In this document: one piece after another, positions 1 through 5,729 of the stretch
Numbering within the stretch: position 1 is the stretch's first letter
Layout of the letters: every line of letters starts with the position of its first letter
NCBI GenBank assembly: GCA_934567745.1
Contig: CAKTJM010000041.1
Span: 1-13,673 of the forward strand
Source: an uncultured Eubacteriales bacterium
GTDB taxonomy: Bacteria; Bacillota; Clostridia; Oscillospirales; Oscillospiraceae
Reading direction: 5' to 3'
Length of the DNA stretch: 13,673 nucleotides
Position numbers and translations under genes: made by a program
The notes under the pieces: generated by a model
What the model was told of the DNA's origin: nothing
Seen by the model: only the letters and a program-made list of their open reading frames with translations
Databases searched by the model: none

Positions 1-1
1 C

Positions 2-310
2 TGCGAGACCCTGCGCGCCCCCGGCGCCGCGGTCGAGGCGGAGGTGGGCGCGGACGCGGCGGAGCTGGCCCGGCTGATCGCCCGTGGGGCGGGCCCGGCG
101 GAGACCCTGCCGCTCCTCATTTCCCTGGAAAAGCGGGACCGCGCGGAGATCGCGCTGCTGCTGGACCAGGTGTGCGCGCAGCTCGCCGCGCAGACGCCCC
201 GGCGGCCGGACCTGGTGCCGGTGCTCGGGGAGCTGTCGGCGATCCGGGCGGCGTGCACGACGAACATCTCGGCCGGGCACCTGGCCGGATGGATCGCGTC
301 GGTGCTGTGA
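2..310 (+). CDS. holB: DNA polymerase III delta' subunit, C-terminal part (5' end outside window)
   Basis: This is the C-terminal 102 residues of a protein whose reading frame is open from the window edge to a TGA at 308-310. Delta' is part of the clamp-loader complex that places the beta sliding clamp on DNA. What is visible is the helical C-terminal collar-type region, ending in a segment with TTNISAGHLAGWI, which resembles the closing segment of clostridial delta' proteins. The ATPase-like domain and zinc module lie upstream, outside the window. The strongest support is context: ricT follows after 40 nt on the same strand, and holB-ricT (holB-yaaT) adjacency is conserved in Firmicutes. GTG at 44 is an internal codon, not the start. 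The identification rests on position plus a short C-terminal match, so another AAA-type collar protein is possible but unlikely. Confidence 0.72.
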   Translation, partial: CETLRAPGAAVEAEVGADAAELARLIARGAGPAETLPLLISLEKRDRAEIALLLDQVCAQLAAQTPRRPDLVPVLGELSAIRAACTTNISAGHLAGWIASVL

Positions 311-350
311 GCGCCGGCGCACAGTGTCCCTCAAGAGAAGGAGGAAGACC

Positions 351-1772
351 ATGCCAATGATCATCAGCGTTCGCTATCGCAGCGAAGGCAAGCAATACTT
401 TTTCGACCCGCGCGGCCTGACGTGCCGCCCCGGCGACGGGGTGATCGTCGAGACGGCCTCGGGGGTCGAGTACGCGACCTGTGTGCGGGGGAACTTCGAG
501 CTGGCCGAGAGCGAGCTGACGTCCCCCCTGCGGCCCGTGGTGCGGCTGGCCACGCAGGACGACGAGGAGACGGTGCGCCGCAACCGCCAGAAGGAGGCCT
601 ACGCCTTCAAGGTGTGCCAGGAGAAGATCGCCGAGCATAAGCTGGAGATGAAGCTGGTGAGCGTCGAGTGCTCGTTCGAGGGCACGAAGATCCTCTTCTT
701 CTTCACGTCGGAGGGCCGGGTGGACTTCCGCGGCCTGGTCAAGAGCCTGGCGGCCGTCTTCCACACGAGGATCGAGCTGCGCCAGATCGGCATCCGCGAC
801 GAGGCGAAGATGCTCGGCGGCCTGGGGATCTGCGGGCGGCCGTTCTGCTGCTCGTCGTTCCTGCGCGACTTCCAGCCCGTGTCGATCAAGATGGCCAAGA
901 CGCAGAACCTGTCCCTGAACCCGACGAAGATCTCTGGCACCTGCGGGCGGCTGATGTGCTGCCTGAAATACGAGCAGGAGGCCTATGAGGACCTGATGAA
1001 GGACGCGCCGCGGATGGACTCCTTCGTGGAGACGCCGGACGGTGCGGGCACGATCATCAGCGTGAACACCCTGCGCGAGAAGGTCCGCGTGCGTCTGGAC
1101 GACGCGCCGGACTCCCTGAAGACGTATCAGAACGGCGAGATCCGGGTCATCCGCAGCGGCAAGGGCAAGCGCCCCGAGGGCTACGTCCAGCCGCCGAAGG
1201 AGGAGCTGGAGAAGCTCCGACACGGCAGCGAGTCGCCGGAGGACCAGTACCGCCGCGAGCAGGCCGAGCTGGCCGCCGCCCTGGACGAGTTCATGGCGGG
1301 CCACAGCGAGCGCACGGCCGCGCCTCAGCGCTCCTCCGGCGGCAGCAGCGGGACCACCCGCCGCCGCCGCGGCCGCGGGGGCAATGCCCAGCAGCCGCAG
1401 CAGGCCCAGCCGCAGCCCGCCGCCCCCACGGAGGGCGAGGAGCAGCCCCGTCCGTCCCGCCACCGCAGCCGCCGCCACAAGCAGGGCGGCGCCGCGGCCC
1501 AGCGGGGAAGCGCCGCCGCTCCGGCCGAGGCCCCGCGTCCGCAAGCCCCGGCCCCCGCTGGCGAGGGCGAGGAGAAGAAGAGCCCGTCCCGCCGCCGTCA
1601 TCGCGGCGGGCGCGGCCGGTCCCGCGGTGGCAGCGGCGGTCAGTCCCAGGGCGAGAAGCCCAATACGCCGCCGCAGGAGCCGAAGGCCCCCCGTCCCCCC
1701 GCCGGGGAAGGCGGCAGCCCCGGCGAGGGCGGCAAGCCCCGCGGCAACTGGCACCGCAGACGCCGAAAATAA
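351..1772 (+). CDS. ricT: RicT/YaaT, PSP1-domain regulator of RNA processing, with long basic tail
   Basis: RicT is a subunit of the Y-complex (RicA-RicF-RicT), which in Bacillus subtilis modulates RNase Y-dependent mRNA maturation and affects sporulation, competence and biofilm formation. The 473-residue protein has an N-terminal barrel-like region and the PSP1 domain (about residues 1-265). Two CX4CC motifs are visible, C161/C166/C167 and C198/C203/C204. They fall where the Fe-S ligands of B. subtilis RicT are known. Residues about 320-473 are an additional low-complexity tail rich in Arg, Gly, Pro, Gln and Ala, with clusters such as RRRRGRGG and RRRHRGGRGRSRGG; B. subtilis RicT, at about 275 residues, lacks it. 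The start at ATG 351 is chosen because AAGGAGG lies at 338-344 and the PSP1 homology begins there. The open frame extends upstream to 84, but only as an out-of-frame overlap of holB. It is probably co-transcribed with holB. Confidence 0.93.
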   Translation: MPMIISVRYRSEGKQYFFDPRGLTCRPGDGVIVETASGVEYATCVRGNFELAESELTSPLRPVVRLATQDDEETVRRNRQKEAYAFKVCQEKIAEHKLEMKLVSVECSFEGTKILFFFTSEGRVDFRGLVKSLAAVFHTRIELRQIGIRDEAKMLGGLGICGRPFCCSSFLRDFQPVSIKMAKTQNLSLNPTKISGTCGRLMCCLKYEQEAYEDLMKDAPRMDSFVETPDGAGTIISVNTLREKVRVRLDDAPDSLKTYQNGEIRVIRSGKGKRPEGYVQPPKEELEKLRHGSESPEDQYRREQAELAAALDEFMAGHSERTAAPQRSSGGSSGTTRRRRGRGGNAQQPQQAQPQPAAPTEGEEQPRPSRHRSRRHKQGGAAAQRGSAAAPAEAPRPQAPAPAGEGEEKKSPSRRRHRGGRGRSRGGSGGQSQGEKPNTPPQEPKAPRPPAGEGGSPGEGGKPRGNWHRRRRK

Positions 1773-1788
1773 GCATATCGTGATGGAT

Positions 1789-1822
1789 AGAGCCCACGTC
1801 CTAAGGGACGAGGGCTCTTTTC
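1789..1822 (+). terminator. Intrinsic terminator after ricT
   Basis: A hairpin begins 17 nt after the ricT stop. An outer 7-bp stem pairs AGAGCCC (1789-1795) with GGGCTCT (1812-1818). After one A-A mismatch, an inner 5-bp stem pairs CGTCC with GGACG around a TAAG loop. TTTTC follows. It closes the holB-ricT transcription unit. Confidence 0.88.
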
Positions 1823-1830
1823 TATCAGTA

Positions 1831-1899
1831 GGGGGAGCCCGTTGCCGTCCACGCCTGGCGGTCGGACCGGGGCCTCCCTCGATGAGTCGAGGAACGAGG
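1831..1899 (+). promoter_or_regulatory. Structured leader of the CDF gene (possible riboswitch-like element)
   Basis: The 85 nt between the ricT terminator and the CDF start codon can fold almost completely. GGGAG (1833-1837) pairs with CTCCC (1874-1878), and CCCG (1838-1841) with CGGG (1868-1871). Inside, GTCC (1847-1850) pairs with GGAC (1864-1867), capped by CGC-CTG-GCG (1852-1860). A second hairpin, CCTCGA-TGAG-TCGAGG (1877-1892), shares two bases with the first stem, so the two compete slightly, and it sits immediately before the GAGG (1896-1899) that serves as ribosome binding site. The segments GGGGAG, CCTGGC and CCGGGGCC loosely recall yybP-ykoY manganese riboswitch elements, but the conserved 3' element of that class is not clearly present. 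The fold is seen by hand; the function is inference. Confidence 0.33.
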
Positions 1900-1907
1900 T
1901 GTTTCTT

Positions 1908-2804
1908 ATGCAGACATACACAGCGGAAGAGAGCAAGAGGATCGCGATGCGCGTCTCCTGGATCAGCCTGGTGATCAACCTCCTGCTGTCGGCCTTCAAG
2001 CTGGTGGCGGGCCTGGTGGCCTCGTCGGGGGCCATGATCTCCGACGCGATCCACTCCGCGTCGGACGTCTTCTCCACCATCATCGTCATGATCGGCGTCC
2101 AGATCGCCAGCCGCAAGGCCGACCAGCAGCACCAGTACGGGCACGAGCGCTTCGAGTCCGTCGCCTCGGTCGCCCTGGCCATCATCCTGCTGGAGACCGG
2201 CCTGCTGATCGGGTGGAAGGGGCTGAGGACGATCCTGGCCGGGTCCTACGCGGCCCTGCCGGTCCCCGGCCTGCTGGCGCTGATCGCGGCGGTGGTGTCC
2301 ATCGTCGTCAAGGAGTGGATGTACTGGTTCACCCGCGGGGCCGCGAAGAGGATCCGCTCCGACGCCCTTATGGCCGACGCCTGGCACCACCGGTCCGACA
2401 GCCTCTCATCCATCGGGGCCCTGGTCGGCATCGGGGCGTCCATGCTCGGCTATCCGATCATGGACAGCATCGCCAGCGTCGTCATCTGTCTCTTCATCGT
2501 CAAGGCGGCGGTGGACATCTTCCGCGACGCGGTGGGGAAGATGGTCGATACCTCCTGCGACGAGCCGACGCTCAAGCGGATGCGGGAGACCATCCTGGCG
2601 CAGGAGGGCGTCCTGGGCCTGAACAGCCTCCACACGCGCCTGTTCGGCGCGCGCATCTACGTGGACGTGGAGATCGCCGCGGACGGCGCCCTGCCCCTGC
2701 GCGAGGCCCACGCGGTCGCGGAGCGCGTCCACGACGCCATCGAGGGCGGCTTCCCGACCGTCAAGCACTGCATGGTCCACGTGGACCCGTATGCGGAGAG
2801 CTGA
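1908..2804 (+). CDS. Cation diffusion facilitator family metal efflux protein
   Basis: CDF transporters sit in the cytoplasmic membrane and export divalent metals in exchange for protons, usually as dimers. The 298-residue protein has the standard six-helix core (about residues 12-205) and a C-terminal cytoplasmic domain (about 210-298). The transport-site motifs are visible: H49-S-A-S-D53 in TM2 (with D46 one turn earlier) and H160-H-R-S-D164 in TM5. An HxxxD/HxxxD pair is common in zinc/cadmium-type members, so zinc is a reasonable guess but not proven. The C-terminal domain has H241, H287, H291 and D293, positions typical of the cytoplasmic metal sites. ATG 1908 is preferred because GAGG at 1896-1899 is 8 nt upstream and the first helix follows directly. 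The open frame back to TTG 1842 would run through the structured leader and has no family similarity. The gene is a single-gene unit between two terminators. Confidence 0.93.
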   Translation: MQTYTAEESKRIAMRVSWISLVINLLLSAFKLVAGLVASSGAMISDAIHSASDVFSTIIVMIGVQIASRKADQQHQYGHERFESVASVALAIILLETGLLIGWKGLRTILAGSYAALPVPGLLALIAAVVSIVVKEWMYWFTRGAAKRIRSDALMADAWHHRSDSLSSIGALVGIGASMLGYPIMDSIASVVICLFIVKAAVDIFRDAVGKMVDTSCDEPTLKRMRETILAQEGVLGLNSLHTRLFGARIYVDVEIAADGALPLREAHAVAERVHDAIEGGFPTVKHCMVHVDPYAES

Positions 2805-2822
2805 CGAGGTTTTCCACAAAGC

Positions 2823-2855
2823 ATGGCCCCGCTGTGGAGACAGCGGGGCCATTTT
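2823..2855 (+). terminator. Intrinsic terminator after the CDF gene
   Basis: A perfect 13-bp stem pairs ATGGCCCCGCTGT (2823-2835) with ACAGCGGGGCCAT (2840-2852). It has a GGAG loop and is followed by a T run, 18 nt after the CDF stop codon. Confidence 0.95.
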
Positions 2856-2913
2856 CTGCGCGTATGGGGGAAAAACGGGAAGATCGGCGCGATCGGCCAC
2901 CGAAACGTCCACG

Positions 2914-2949
2914 AAAAAGCGTCTCGCTGTGGAAAACAGCGGGACGCTT
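2914..2949 (-). terminator. Intrinsic terminator of the crt-hbd operon
   Basis: Read on the minus strand, 2949-2936 and 2930-2917 form a 14-bp stem with one A-C mismatch and a 5-nt loop. A run of T (complement of AAAAA 2914-2918) follows. It lies 32 nt after the hbd stop codon. Its core (CGCTGT-GGAAA-ACAGCG on the plus strand) closely resembles the convergent CDF terminator 100 bp away. Confidence 0.85.
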
Positions 2950-2981
2950 CCATATCAGGGCGATGCGAGGGGGCGGTACGA

Positions 2982-3833
2982 TCAGTCGTACTTGTAGAAG
3001 CCCTGGCCGGTCTTACGGCCGAGCAGGCCGCCGCGGACCATCTTCTTCATGGTCAGAGCGGGACGATACTTGCTGTCGCCGGTCTCGGTGAAGATGGTCT
3101 CCATGATGGCCAGGCAGATGTCCAGACCAACGAGGTCGGCCAGAGCGAGGGGGCCCATCTTGTGGTTGGCGCCGTACATCATGGCGGCATCGATGTCTTC
3201 CTTGGAGGCGATGCCGTTCTCGAGGACGATGATGGCCTCGTTGATCATCGGGAACAGGATGCGGTTGACGACGAAGCCGGGAGCCTCACCGACCTCGACG
3301 GGGTTCTTGCCGATCTCGGCAGCGCAGTCGTAGACGGCCTTGAAGGTCTCGTCGTCGGTGCGGATGCCGCGGATGACCTCGACCAGCTTCATCGCGGGCG
3401 CGGGGTTGAAGAAGTGCATGCCGAGGACCTTCTCGGGGCGCTTGGTGGCGGCGGCGATGGCGGTGATGGAGATGGAGGAGGTGTTGGAGGCCAGGATGGT
3501 CTCGGGCTTACACAGCTCGTCCAGCTCCTTGAAGATGCTCTTCTTGACGTCGAGCACTTCGATGGCGGCCTCGACGACCAGGTCGCAGTCAGCGGCCTTG
3601 GCCAGCTCCAGGGTGTAGGAGACGCGGCCCAGGACGGCGTCCTTCTCCTCAGCGGTCATCTTGCCCTTGGCGACCTTCTTCTCCATGTTCTTGGTCAGGA
3701 CGCCCTCGCCGCGCTGGATGAAAGCTTCGGCGATGTCGCGGACGATGACGGTCTTACCAGCCTCAGCGAAGACCTGGGCGATGCCCATGCCCATGGTGCC
3801 GGCGCCCAGGACCATGATCTTATTGATAGCCAT
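2982..3833 (-). CDS. hbd: 3-hydroxybutyryl-CoA dehydrogenase
   Basis: Catalyses the NAD(P)H-dependent interconversion of acetoacetyl-CoA and 3-hydroxybutyryl-CoA in the cytoplasm, the second step of the clostridial butyryl-CoA pathway. The 283-residue length is normal for the stand-alone clostridial enzyme. The Rossmann motif [10 protein letters not shown] is at residues 10-19. S119, catalytic H140 (in the family signature [13 protein letters not shown], 140-152) and N190 match Ser117, His138 and Asn188 of Clostridium butyricum Hbd with a constant offset of two. The C-terminal domain contains LADLVGLD (231-238) and ends in the usual GQGFYKYD. The start ATG at 3833 has GGAGG at 3843-3847, 9 nt upstream. 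It is the second gene of an operon with crt (73-nt gap, no terminator between). Codons are strongly C-ending (GGC, ATC, CGC, ACC), consistent with high expression. Confidence 0.97.
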   Translation of the reverse strand: MAINKIMVLGAGTMGMGIAQVFAEAGKTVIVRDIAEAFIQRGEGVLTKNMEKKVAKGKMTAEEKDAVLGRVSYTLELAKAADCDLVVEAAIEVLDVKKSIFKELDELCKPETILASNTSSISITAIAAATKRPEKVLGMHFFNPAPAMKLVEVIRGIRTDDETFKAVYDCAAEIGKNPVEVGEAPGFVVNRILFPMINEAIIVLENGIASKEDIDAAMMYGANHKMGPLALADLVGLDICLAIMETIFTETGDSKYRPALTMKKMVRGGLLGRKTGQGFYKYD

Positions 3834-3907
3834 GATGATGTTCCTCCAAAATATTTATTGACGTGCCCGAAGGCAAGTTTTGACGGGGTGTGACGGGATG
3901 CCGATGC

Positions 3908-4684
3908 TCAGTGGTTCTTGAACTGGGTGAGCGGCTTCTTCGCGACGAAGGCGGCCATGGCGTCCTTCTGGTCCTCGGTGTCGAAGCAGTTGGCGAAGGT
4001 GACGGACTCGAGCATGACGGCGGTGGTGATGTCGCAGTCGATGCCGCGGCGGATGGCCAGCTTGGAAGCGCGGATGGCCAGCTGGGCCTTGGAAGCGACC
4101 TTGTTGGCCAGCTCGAGGGCCTTGTTCATCAGCTCGTCGGCGGGGACGACGAAGTTGACCATGCCGATCTCCAGCGCGCGCTGAGCGGTGATGGTGTCGG
4201 CGGTGAAGATCAGCTCGAAGGCGTTGCCGGTACCGATGATACGGGCCATACGCTGGGTGCCGCCGAAGCCGGGGATGATGCCCAGGCCGACCTCAGGCTG
4301 ACCGAACTTGGCCTTTTCGGAGGCCACGCGCATGTCGCAGGCGAGAGCCAGCTCGCAGCCGCCGCCGAGAGCGAAGCCGTTGACCGCGGCGATGGTGGGC
4401 TTGGCCATCATGTCCACGCGCATGAGCAGGCTGTTGCCCAGCTCGCTGAAGGCGAGGCCGTCGGCGACGTTCATGTGGGCCATCTCGCTGATGTCGGCGC
4501 CGGCGACGAAGGCGCGGCCTACACCGGTGATGACGACGACATAGATCTCGTCGTCGTGCTCGACCTGGTCGAGGGCCTTCTCAAGGTCGGCGAACACGGC
4601 CTTGCTCAGAGCGTTCAGCGCCTCGGGGCGATTCATGGTGATGATACCGACGTTGCCCTGCTTGGTGACTTCTACGAATGCCAT
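3908..4684 (-). CDS. crt: Enoyl-CoA hydratase / 3-hydroxybutyryl-CoA dehydratase (crotonase)
   Basis: Interconverts 3-hydroxybutyryl-CoA and crotonyl-CoA, the step after Hbd in butyryl-CoA formation. The 258-residue length is standard for crotonases. The oxyanion-hole strand AFVAGADI is at 58-65. The second signature GFALGGGCELALACD is at 103-117 and carries E111. PEVGLGIIPGFGGTQR at 130-145 carries E131. E111 and E131 match the two catalytic glutamates of hydratases, which argues for hydratase rather than isomerase activity. ATG 4684 has a strong AGGAGG at 4693-4698, and a promoter lies at 4789-4817. The gene is followed by hbd. The usual partners bcd, etfAB and thl are not in the window. 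From sequence alone a broader short-chain enoyl-CoA hydratase cannot be excluded, but the hbd neighbour favours crotonase. Confidence 0.95.
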   Translation of the reverse strand: MAFVEVTKQGNVGIITMNRPEALNALSKAVFADLEKALDQVEHDDEIYVVVITGVGRAFVAGADISEMAHMNVADGLAFSELGNSLLMRVDMMAKPTIAAVNGFALGGGCELALACDMRVASEKAKFGQPEVGLGIIPGFGGTQRMARIIGTGNAFELIFTADTITAQRALEIGMVNFVVPADELMNKALELANKVASKAQLAIRASKLAIRRGIDCDITTAVMLESVTFANCFDTEDQKDAMAAFVAKKPLTQFKNH

Positions 4685-4788
4685 GGGAGATACCTCCTAA
4701 TTATCAGATAAGTGAGTGTGATGTTCGTGTCGATCGAAAAGATTTCGTGATAGGGATATAAGAGATCCACATACAACAGTTCTGATTC

Positions 4789-4817
4789 AGTATACTGCAA
4801 TTTTCCCCTTCGGACAA
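4789..4817 (-). promoter_or_regulatory. Sigma-A-type promoter of the crt-hbd operon
   Basis: On the minus strand, a -35 TTGTCC (4817-4812) and a -10 TATACT (4794-4789) are separated by exactly 17 nt. The start site would be near 4782, giving a leader of about 97 nt. That leader holds a small perfect inverted repeat TTATC-A-GATAA at 4701-4711, just upstream of the ribosome binding site; its role is unknown. No Rex-type operator was recognised. Confidence 0.7.
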
Positions 4818-4881
4818 GGGTAGATCCCTCTCCGATCTTCATAAAAAAAAGGAAAAATGTCCACCGTTTCTGTTCGATCTT

Positions 4882-5595
4882 TCAATGCATCAGAGCGCTC
4901 AGGGCCTGCGCGATCGGGAGGTAGGCGAGAGGGAGGAAGATCGCAGGAAGCATGTTGCCGGCTTTCAGCGGAGTGCGGGGCAGCTCGAGCATGTTCAGGC
5001 CGATGCCGATGATGATGCAGCCGCCGACGGCGCTCATCTCGGTGATGGCGGCCTCCTGCAAAAAGCCCGCGACCAGACCGGCCAGCAGGGTCAGCCCGCC
5101 CTCGTAGACCAGGATCGGCAGGGCGGAGAAGGCCACGCCGATCCCCACGGCGGCGGCGAGGGAGATGGAGAACACGCCGTCGATGACCGACTTGGAGATG
5201 AGGATGGACCAGTCGCCGTCGATGCCGGCCTTGATGGACCCGACGATGGCCATCGCGCCGACGCAGAAGAGGACGGAGGCGGTGACGAAGGCCTCGGTGA
5301 AGGTGCTCTGTCCGCCCTCGTCCTTCATGAGCCGCTGGCGCAGCAGCTCGCCCAGCCGGTCGAGCCGCCGCTCGATGTCGATCAGCTCGCCGAGCAGGGT
5401 GCCCAGGACGAGGCAGACGACGACGCAGAGGGTGTTTTGGGTGCCGATGGCGGAGCTGATGCCGATGGCGAGGACGCACAGGCCGAGGGCCTGGACGAGG
5501 ATGGTCAAGAAGCGCTCGGGCAGCTTGCCCTTGAGGGCGAGGCCGAGGAAGGTCCCGACGACGATCAGGACGCAGTTGATGAGGACGGCGGGCAT
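4882..5595 (-). CDS. DUF554 family membrane protein
   Basis: A 237-residue, highly hydrophobic protein of the DUF554 family (relatives include E. coli YqgA and B. subtilis YdfK). The family's molecular function is not established; it is usually listed as a putative transport protein. About six to seven membrane segments are visible. A conserved-looking start (VLINCVLIVVGTFLG) is followed by a short loop with KGKLPERF, a charged cytoplasmic stretch around residues 75-95 (ELIDIERRLDRLGELLRQRL), then Gly/Ala-rich helices such as the one containing GGCIIIGIGLNML. ATG 5595 is chosen because GGAGG at 5604-5608 lies 8 nt upstream and the first helix begins there; the frame continues upstream to 5688, but through the promoter. 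It is transcribed alone and divergently from the flippase gene. No clear intrinsic terminator was found downstream, only a T-rich stretch (complement of about 4841-4858). Confidence 0.9.
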   Translation of the reverse strand: MPAVLINCVLIVVGTFLGLALKGKLPERFLTILVQALGLCVLAIGISSAIGTQNTLCVVVCLVLGTLLGELIDIERRLDRLGELLRQRLMKDEGGQSTFTEAFVTASVLFCVGAMAIVGSIKAGIDGDWSILISKSVIDGVFSISLAAAVGIGVAFSALPILVYEGGLTLLAGLVAGFLQEAAITEMSAVGGCIIIGIGLNMLELPRTPLKAGNMLPAIFLPLAYLPIAQALSALMH

Positions 5596-5641
5596 GGGAC
5601 GGACCTCCGATCTTTCCTGATGGAACGATGATGTGCCCCTT

Positions 5642-5670
5642 ATCTTACGCCGTCGGCCGCGGCCTGTCAA
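5642..5670 (-). promoter_or_regulatory. Sigma-A-type promoter of the DUF554 gene
   Basis: On the minus strand, a consensus -35 TTGACA (5670-5665), a 17-nt spacer and a -10 TAAGAT (5647-5642). The start site would be near 5635, about 40 nt before the ATG. No comparably good plus-strand promoter for the divergent flippase gene was seen in the 134-bp interval. Confidence 0.75.
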
Positions 5671-5729
5671 TATCCGGCATAGGGACAAGGGGGGCGGCCA
5701 TAGAGTACGGGGAAAGGGGGGAAGGCCGG

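Noticed and set aside
84..350. N-terminal extension of ricT
   Set aside because: It overlaps holB out of frame, is Arg/Cys/Ser-rich without family similarity, and a good ribosome binding site precedes ATG 351.
1842..1907. TTG start for the CDF gene at 1842
   Set aside because: It would translate the structured leader, has no ribosome binding site, and homology starts at ATG 1908.
117..2390. Very long minus-strand open frame across ricT and the CDF gene
   Set aside because: It is antisense to two clearly recognised genes, has low-complexity Arg/Gly/Ala/Leu/Asp composition and spans two transcription units and a terminator; open because of high G+C.
2823..3893. Plus-strand frame antisense to hbd
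   Set aside because: Composition rich in Asp, Gly, Val and Leu typical of the reverse of a G+C-rich gene; hbd on the other strand has all its catalytic residues.
4699..4830. Rex (redox) operator before crt
   Set aside because: No TTGTTAA-N4-TTAACAA-like sequence is present around the promoter.
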